DNA of 64,000 nucleotides, taken from Candidatus Stramentimicrobium fermentans (GTDB taxonomy: Bacteria; Atribacterota; Phoenicimicrobiia; Phoenicimicrobiales; Stramentimicrobiaceae). Positions 59,569 through 64,000 of the stretch are shown piece by piece (position 1 is the first letter of the stretch; every line of letters starts with the position of its first letter). The position numbers and the translations under genes are program-made. The notes beneath the pieces were generated by a model. That model worked only from the letters and a program-made list of their open reading frames with translations, searched no databases and had not been told where the DNA came from. Where the stretch lies: assembly GCA_012520575.1 (NCBI GenBank), contig JAAYOB010000022.1, positions 65,524 through 129,523 of the forward strand, in the 5' to 3' direction.

Positions 59569-59597
59569 ATACTACTATTCTTTTCAAATAATGTCAA
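59569..59597 (-). promoter_or_regulatory. Sigma-A promoter of the valS T-box operon
   Basis: On the minus strand a perfect TTGACA (59592-59597) and TAGTAT (59569-59574) are 17 bp apart. The predicted start leaves a leader of about 255 nt before the valS ATG. Confidence 0.8.
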
Positions 59598-59636
59598 GCA
59601 AATATTAAGAGCAATCCAAACCGGCATTAACTGTTC

Positions 59637-60911
59637 TCAAGCAGTCTCTTTAATTTGCTTTTTCTTCTCTTTACAGAAGGATATGGGTATTCCACTGTTT
59701 TCGATTATTTTATCGGTTATAATGCATTCTTTTATATTTTTAGAAGAAGGTATTTCATACATAATATCCAGCATTGATTCTTCAATTATGGACCTTAATC
59801 CCCTGGCACCCGTCTTCCTGTTTAAAGCTTTTTTTACAATTGCCTCTAAAGCCGCATCTGTAAACTCTAATTTTACACCTTGGTTTCGGAAAATCTGTTT
59901 GTATTGTAAAGTAAGAGCATTTTTAGGTTTAATCAGAATATCCATCAATGCCTTTTCATCCAATTCGTTAATAGGTGCGATAATTGTCAGCCTGCCCACT
60001 AATTCGGGAATTAACCCGAATTTAATCAGATCTTCCGGTAATACCTTGGTTAGAATATTTTCATTCTCCCCTGAAAGCTTATTACTCATTATGTCAGCAT
60101 TAAAACCTATGTTATGGGACTTTAGTCGGCCTTTAATAGTATTTTCCAGCCCATCAAAAGAGCCGGCGCAGATAAACAATATTTGAGTTGTATCTATATC
60201 AATATTCTTCTGGTGAGGGTGTTTTCTCCCACCCTGAACCGGCATGGCCGCCACCGTTCCCTCTAATATTTTTAATAATGCCTGCTGCACCCCTTCTCCG
60301 GAGACATCACGGGTAATAGAGGGATTTTCTGATTTTCGAGCTATTTTATCAATTTCATCGATATAGATTATTCCTATCTGTGCCCTATCCAGATTTTCAT
60401 CTGCTGCACGGTACAGTTTCAAAAGGACATTCTCTACATCATCTCCCACATAGCCGGCTTCAGTAAGGGTAGTGGCATCGGCAATAGCGAAGGGAACTTC
60501 TAATTTTTCAGCTAAGGTTTTTGCTAATAAGGTCTTACCGCATCCGCTAGGTCCCAAAATCAAGATATTGCTCTTTTCTAACTCTACAAAATCCTTCCCT
60601 TTTTCCTTTTTGTTCTTATCTTCTTTCTTTAAAAGATTGTGTTTAATCCTTTGATAGTGATTGTAGACAGCAACAGACAGTATTTTTTTGGCTCTTTCCT
60701 GTCCCACTACATACTTATCTAAATAATTCTTTATCCCTACCGGGGTTGGAATGCTTTTAAGGGATAGGCTTTTATTAACCTTCTTAGATTCGGTTTCTTT
60801 TAGAATGTAATTACAAATCTGAATACATTCTCCACAGATATTAACCCCATTGGGACCGGAAACAATTTTACCAACCTCTGCCTGGTCTTTTCCACAGAAT
60901 GAGCATTTCAT
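59637..60911 (-). CDS. clpX: ATP-dependent Clp protease ATP-binding subunit ClpX
   Basis: ClpX unfolds proteins and feeds them to ClpP. I chose the ATG at 60911 ([10 protein letters not shown]), six bases after GAGGTG, over one at 60920. The 424-residue product has the zinc-binding domain (C3, C6, C26, C29), Walker A GPSGCGKT, Walker [12 protein letters not shown], and the pore loop GYVGDDVE. The ClpP-binding loop reads IGF ([11 protein letters not shown]). Confidence 0.97.
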   Translation of the reverse strand: MKCSFCGKDQAEVGKIVSGPNGVNICGECIQICNYILKETESKKVNKSLSLKSIPTPVGIKNYLDKYVVGQERAKKILSVAVYNHYQRIKHNLLKKEDKNKKEKGKDFVELEKSNILILGPSGCGKTLLAKTLAEKLEVPFAIADATTLTEAGYVGDDVENVLLKLYRAADENLDRAQIGIIYIDEIDKIARKSENPSITRDVSGEGVQQALLKILEGTVAAMPVQGGRKHPHQKNIDIDTTQILFICAGSFDGLENTIKGRLKSHNIGFNADIMSNKLSGENENILTKVLPEDLIKFGLIPELVGRLTIIAPINELDEKALMDILIKPKNALTLQYKQIFRNQGVKLEFTDAALEAIVKKALNRKTGARGLRSIIEESMLDIMYEIPSSKNIKECIITDKIIENSGIPISFCKEKKKQIKETA

Positions 60912-60932
60912 GCTAAACACCTCAAGTAATGA

Positions 60933-61532
60933 TTATACGTTTTCAATATCGTTTCTTTTAGTAATTACCTCATCGACTACCCCGTATTTCTTTGCTTCTT
61001 CTCCGGTCATATAAAAATCGCGATCAGTATCTTTCTCGATTCTTGCCAAAGGTTGATTGGTATGGTGCGCGAGTATTTCATTTAATTTCGCCTTAATTCG
61101 TAACAACTCTTTAGTCTGAATTTCTATATCGGAAACCTGCCCCTGAGCTCCCCCTAAAGGCTGATGCAACATAATTCTGGAATTGGGAAGTGAAAATCTT
61201 TTTCCCTTAGTTCCGGCGGCAAGTATCAGCGCCGCACCACTGGCAGCCATGCCCAAGCAGGTAGTGGCTACATCGGATTTAAGGTATTGAATGGTATCAT
61301 ATATTGCAATGGTCGAGCTAACGAGACCTCCGGGACTATTTATATAAATATGAATGTCCTTTTCCGGCTCACTTGCCTCCAGAAACAATAATTGGGCAAT
61401 TATTATATTAGCAGTTTGATCATCAATGGGGCTGCCCAAAAATACAATCCTTTCTTTTAACAATCGGGAATATATGTCATAGGATCTTTCTCCTTGAGGA
61501 GTTTTTTCCACTACTATTGGTACTAAATACAT
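60933..61532 (-). CDS. clpP: ATP-dependent Clp protease proteolytic subunit ClpP
   Basis: ClpP is the serine-protease barrel that works with ClpX. It has 199 residues with the catalytic Ser in [16 protein letters not shown], the catalytic His in [10 protein letters not shown], and the Asp in the C-terminal third. It lies between tig (11 bp) and clpX (21 bp), the tig-clpP-clpX order found widely in bacteria. Confidence 0.98.
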   Translation of the reverse strand: MYLVPIVVEKTPQGERSYDIYSRLLKERIVFLGSPIDDQTANIIIAQLLFLEASEPEKDIHIYINSPGGLVSSTIAIYDTIQYLKSDVATTCLGMAASGAALILAAGTKGKRFSLPNSRIMLHQPLGGAQGQVSDIEIQTKELLRIKAKLNEILAHHTNQPLARIEKDTDRDFYMTGEEAKKYGVVDEVITKRNDIENV

Positions 61533-61543
61533 AATAAATCTCC

Positions 61544-62839
61544 TTATATTTCAATTATCTTAACCATTTGAGATAATTTAGCTATTGCCTTGCCCCTTTT
61601 AATCTGTTCTTTCAGATTATCCAGAGTCCTATTTTTTTCAAACATAGCCCTTACCTTTAACGGTTTCTGATTGGTACTTTCTGCAATTTCTGCAATCTTC
61701 TTATCGACATCATCTTCAGTCGCAGTAATTTTATCATCCTGTATAACTTTGTCAATAATCAACTCTTTTTTTACCTGACCTTCGGCAATTAAACGATATT
61801 CGCTCCTTACCTTTTCTTCATTTGTTTTGATAATTTTATAGTAATCGGCTAAAGACATGTTTCTTGCTTTCAAGTCCTCTTCTAAATTTTTCATCATATT
61901 TTCCAACTGCTTTTCTATTAATACCTCCGGAACCTCAAAACTGCATTTCTCAGAAACATTGTCCATTAATAAATCTTCAAATTCTCTTTCTGATTCATAC
62001 TTCTTCTGTTCGTTTAACTGCTTTTTTATATGTTCTTTTAAATCAGTTAATTTTTGATAATCTCCTACGCTTTTGGCAAAATCATCGTCCAATTTTGGTA
62101 ATTCTTTTTCTTTAAGTGCATTAATTTTTACTTTGTAGACTATCTCTTCGCCGGCAATTTTTTTATCTTCTGCATTTTCCGGTATTTTTACTTTTATCTC
62201 TTTTTCTTCACCGGGTTTTACCCCTACAAGTTTTTCCTTAAACTCCGGTATTATGCGGTCGCCTAATTGTATCAATTGGTTTTCTTGCTTACTGTCCGGT
62301 AAGAGATTATCCTTATGGAAAGCCTCATAGTCTACCATTAGAAAATCTCCCATTTCTGATTTCCTATCCTCTACTACATTTAATTTAGCATGGAAATCTC
62401 TTATTCTTTCCAATTCTTCTTCTATCTCTTTCTCGGTTACTTCAGGTTTTTTCTTCTCTATAGAAAGCTTCTCTAAAGAAGGTAAGGTAAACTCCGGCTT
62501 TACCTCTATATTCATTTTATAGATGAAGGGTTTCCCTTTTTCTATCTGCACTATATCAACTTTTGGGATATCAATAGGCTCTAACTCGCTCTTTTCTAAC
62601 GCTTCAGTATAGCTATCTTCAATAAGCTTTTCGGCAACCTGGTGGTTTATATATTCCATCCCTAAGTTCATTTCTAATATATTAATTGGGATTCTTCCGG
62701 TACGAAAACCCGGAACCTTTACCTTTCGAGAAAGCTGGTGATATGTATCCTTAAATACTTCATTAGTTTTGTCTGATTCAACGGTAACCTGAATCTCAAT
62801 TTTATTTTTTTCTTGTTTAATTTTTTTAATATTAGCCAT
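61544..62839 (-). CDS. tig: Trigger factor
   Basis: Trigger factor is the ribosome-bound chaperone that meets new chains. It has 431 residues: an N-terminal ribosome-binding domain with [10 protein letters not shown] (the GFRxGxxP signature), a middle PPIase-like FKBP domain, and a helical C-terminal domain. The FKBP part is recognisable from [10 protein letters not shown] and [21 protein letters not shown] site precedes the ATG. Confidence 0.95.
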   Translation of the reverse strand: MANIKKIKQEKNKIEIQVTVESDKTNEVFKDTYHQLSRKVKVPGFRTGRIPINILEMNLGMEYINHQVAEKLIEDSYTEALEKSELEPIDIPKVDIVQIEKGKPFIYKMNIEVKPEFTLPSLEKLSIEKKKPEVTEKEIEEELERIRDFHAKLNVVEDRKSEMGDFLMVDYEAFHKDNLLPDSKQENQLIQLGDRIIPEFKEKLVGVKPGEEKEIKVKIPENAEDKKIAGEEIVYKVKINALKEKELPKLDDDFAKSVGDYQKLTDLKEHIKKQLNEQKKYESEREFEDLLMDNVSEKCSFEVPEVLIEKQLENMMKNLEEDLKARNMSLADYYKIIKTNEEKVRSEYRLIAEGQVKKELIIDKVIQDDKITATEDDVDKKIAEIAESTNQKPLKVRAMFEKNRTLDNLKEQIKRGKAIAKLSQMVKIIEI

Positions 62840-62866
62840 ACAAACTTCCCTCCAAGGAACACGCTA

Positions 62867-62897
62867 TTAAAATAAAACCGCAAATATACTTTGCGGT
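62867..62897 (-). terminator. Intrinsic terminator of the tRNA cluster
   Basis: ACCGCAAA (62890-62897, minus-strand reading) and TTTGCGGT (62877-62884) form an 8-bp stem with a 5-base loop, followed on the minus strand by a T-rich run. It lies 9 bp past the tRNA-Leu CCA and would separate the tRNAs from tig. Confidence 0.75.
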
Positions 62898-62905
62898 AAA
62901 AGTTA

Positions 62906-62990
62906 TGGTGCGAAGGGCGGGACTCGAACCCGCATGGAGTTACCCACTGGATCCTAAATCCAGCGTGTCTACCAGTTCCACCACCCTCGC
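62906..62990 (-). tRNA. tRNA-Leu (anticodon TAG)
   Basis: The acceptor GCGAGGG/CCTTCGC pairs with one G-U. The anticodon stem is CTGGA/TCCAG with loop TTTAGGA (anticodon TAG). It has the long variable arm of class II tRNAs and an encoded CCA at 62906-62908. Confidence 0.96.
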
Positions 62991-63009
62991 AAATTTTTTG
63001 CCTAAAAGG

Positions 63010-63082
63010 TGGGCCGTACAGGATTCGAACCTGTGACACCCTGATTAAAAGTCAGGTGCTCTACCGACTGAGCTAACGGCCC
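63010..63082 (-). tRNA. tRNA-Lys (anticodon TTT)
   Basis: The acceptor is GGGCCGT/ACGGCCC and the anticodon stem CCTGA/TCAGG has loop CTTTTAA (anticodon TTT). The T arm reads ACAGG-TTCGAAT-CCTGT. The end continues ACCT, so CCA is not fully encoded. Confidence 0.96.
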
Positions 63083-63504
63083 GGAATATGGGTTAGGGAG
63101 ACATCCTTTGACCATGTTTTCAGTTATCGGATTTCAGTTTACCATTCAATTAACTAATGAGCTAATTAATCAATTGACTAATTCGACATACAATTACCGC
63201 TTTCTCTATGCTGGTTCGCAATTGTAAGAAACATATGTTTCATGCATATATTGTTATATCTATCTTCTCCGAGCAAGCATTCTTATTTCTTTCACTGCGA
63301 AACTGAGCTACCGCAACAATTGACTTTAATGATAGTTTCATTCATATCTACCCAAACTTTTTGAATTAGCCAATTTACCAGTTGAGAAATTGCGAGTAGC
63401 AAGACACTCAAAAGCTTCAATATAACAGTTTATTTACGAAAAACATCAACTAAAGGCGAATGACCTCTTCGTCATCTGCCGACATCTTTAAAGCTACCCT
63501 TACA
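63083..63504 (-). other. Transcribed spacer in the tRNA cluster
   Basis: This 420-bp stretch between tRNA-Lys and a good promoter holds no gene I recognise. It has a 14-bp perfect palindrome (63228-63241), CAATTAACTAAT/CAATTGACTAAT near-repeats 24 bp apart (63147-63158 and 63171-63182), and on the minus strand GCGGTAGCTCAGT, which looks like the 5' part of a tRNA D arm (about 63303-63315) without the rest of a cloverleaf. An 11-codon reading frame near 63450-63485 has only a weak ribosome site. Confidence 0.5.
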
Positions 63505-63532
63505 TTTATACTTACATTTTCTAATTTGTCAA
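63505..63532 (-). promoter_or_regulatory. Predicted sigma-A promoter inside the tRNA cluster
   Basis: On the minus strand a perfect TTGACA (63527-63532) and TATAAA (63505-63510) are 16 bp apart. It lies just after tRNA-Arg(TCG) and would read through the spacer to tRNA-Lys and tRNA-Leu. Confidence 0.65.
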
Positions 63533-63540
63533 CACTCAAA

Positions 63541-63617
63541 TGGCGCGCTCGGAGGGATTCGAACCCCCAGCCCTTGGATCCGAAGTCCACAGCTCTGTCC
63601 AGTTGAGCTACGAGCGC
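63541..63617 (-). tRNA. tRNA-Arg (anticodon TCG)
   Basis: The acceptor is GCGCTCG/CGAGCGC with G73 and an encoded CCA. The anticodon loop is CTTCGGA (anticodon TCG) on a GTGGA/TCCAA stem, whose first pair is a G-A mismatch. The T arm is GGGGG/CCCTC. Confidence 0.94.
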
Positions 63618-63626
63618 TTTAGAAAA

Positions 63627-63705
63627 TGGGGTGAGCGATGGGATTTGAACCCACGACCACTGGAGCCACAATCCAGTGCTCTAACCGGACTGAGCTACGC
63701 CCACC
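63627..63705 (-). tRNA. tRNA-His (anticodon GTG)
   Basis: The acceptor is GTGGGCG/CGCTCAC with an extra 5' G opposite C73, the mark of tRNA-His. The anticodon stem CTGGA/TCCAG has loop TTGTGGC (anticodon GTG). CCA is encoded at 63627-63629. Confidence 0.96.
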
Positions 63706-63733
63706 ATTATATCTTACCATTTTTATGCTTACT

Positions 63734-63810
63734 TGGCGCGCCCGGAGGGAGTCGAACCCCCAGCCTACGGATTAGAAGTCCGTTGCTCTATCCTATTGAG
63801 CTACAGGCGC
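63734..63810 (-). tRNA. tRNA-Arg (anticodon TCT)
   Basis: The acceptor is GCGCCTG/CGGGCGC with G73 and an encoded CCA. The anticodon stem ACGGA/TCCGT has loop CTTCTAA (anticodon TCT), for AGA codons. Confidence 0.96.
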
Positions 63811-63836
63811 AAATGCTTTCTTTTTTAAAGACAAAA

Positions 63837-63912
63837 TGGAGCGGGAAACGGGTCTCGAACCCGCGACAACCAGCTTGGAAGGCTAGTGCTCTACCAACTG
63901 AGCTATTCCCGC
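63837..63912 (-). tRNA. tRNA-Gly (anticodon TCC)
   Basis: The acceptor is GCGGGAA/TTCCCGC with T73, usual for bacterial tRNA-Gly, and an encoded CCA. The anticodon loop is CTTCCAA (anticodon TCC) on a CTAGC/GCTGG stem. Confidence 0.96.
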
Positions 63913-63916
63913 TCAT

Positions 63917-63993
63917 GGTCGGGGTGAGAGGATTTGAACCTCCGACCCCCTGCTCCCAAAGCAGGTGCGCTAGCCAAACTGCGCTACACCCCG
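63917..63993 (-). tRNA. tRNA-Pro (anticodon TGG)
   Basis: The acceptor is CGGGGTG/CACCCCG with A73; the sequence continues CCA. The anticodon stem CCTGC/GCAGG has loop TTTGGGA (anticodon TGG). It is the last complete gene before the right edge. Confidence 0.96.
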
Positions 63994-64000
63994 AAACAAA

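Noticed and set aside
62719-63039. Open frame through tRNA-Leu and tRNA-Lys
   Set aside because: It is a translation of two tRNA genes plus the antisense start of tig; not a gene.
63450-63671. Open frame covering tRNA-Arg and tRNA-His and ending MSADDEEVIRL
   Set aside because: Most of it translates tRNA genes; the remaining 11-codon piece has only a weak ribosome site.

Overview
The window is a 64-kb piece of a low-GC (AT-rich, clearly below 40% GC by eye) bacterial chromosome. It is almost entirely housekeeping genes at high coding density. I see no phage, insertion sequence, CRISPR array or rRNA. Several traits are common in Firmicutes and related deep lineages: HrcA/CIRCE control, a T-box in front of valS, RNase Y, NrnA, and the blocks nusA-ylxR-infB-ylxP-rbfA-nrnA-truB-ribF-rpsO-pnp-dut and rodZ-...-recA-recX-rny. 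Energy coupling is by a bacterial V/A-type ATPase whose rotor residues match the Na+-binding type. The BMP substrate-binding protein lacks a good lipobox, which hints at a periplasm. Together these suggest an anaerobic, possibly double-membraned lineage such as Atribacterota. That placement is inference; 16S rRNA or marker-protein phylogeny would decide it.

Layout. 1-8668 (+): V/A-ATPase operon in the order G/H-I-K-E-C-F-A-B-D, cut by the left edge. 8873-12056 (+): tRNA-Arg(CCG), plsC, a membrane-anchored NHL-TPR protein and a MEMO1-family protein. 12057-12957: a 0.9-kb gene-free convergent gap. 12958-18950 (-): miaB-miaA, rny, recA-recX. 19051-21082 (-): thpR, a DUF4416 gene and rodZ. 21192-25995 (-): a BMP-type nucleoside or sugar ABC transporter. 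26228-39525 (-): ftsK, uppP, dut, pnp, rpsO, then ribF back through nusA. 39621-46219 (-): the heat-shock operon hrcA-grpE-dnaK-dnaJ-mtaB, with a CIRCE operator at the front and a strong terminator at the end. 46260-50821 (-): murJ-lepA-hemW. 50933 (+): rpsT. 51201-59597 (-): valS-folC-comEA-comEC-holA behind a T-box. 59637-62839 (-): tig-clpP-clpX. 62906-63993 (-): seven tRNA genes.

The genes form a few coherent modules: ion-motive ATP synthesis or hydrolysis; transcription termination, translation initiation and RNA decay (nusA to pnp); protein quality control (dnaK operon and tig-clpP-clpX); DNA repair and uptake (recA/recX, comEA/comEC, holA); tRNA maturation (miaA, miaB, mtaB, truB); and envelope biogenesis (murJ, uppP, rodZ, plsC). 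Regulation visible in the sequence includes one perfect CIRCE, one T-box with antiterminator and terminator, several sigma-A-like promoters, and two long intercistronic hairpins.

I found no convincing new multi-gene system. The observations most worth a second look are: 33-bp duplications in both peripheral-stalk genes of the ATPase; the DNA-uptake genes placed under a valine T-box; a thpR gene with no ATG/GTG/TTG that can supply its conserved N terminus; the repeat and hairpin architecture around bmpA; the NHL-TPR protein; and the unexplained transcribed spacer inside the tRNA cluster.
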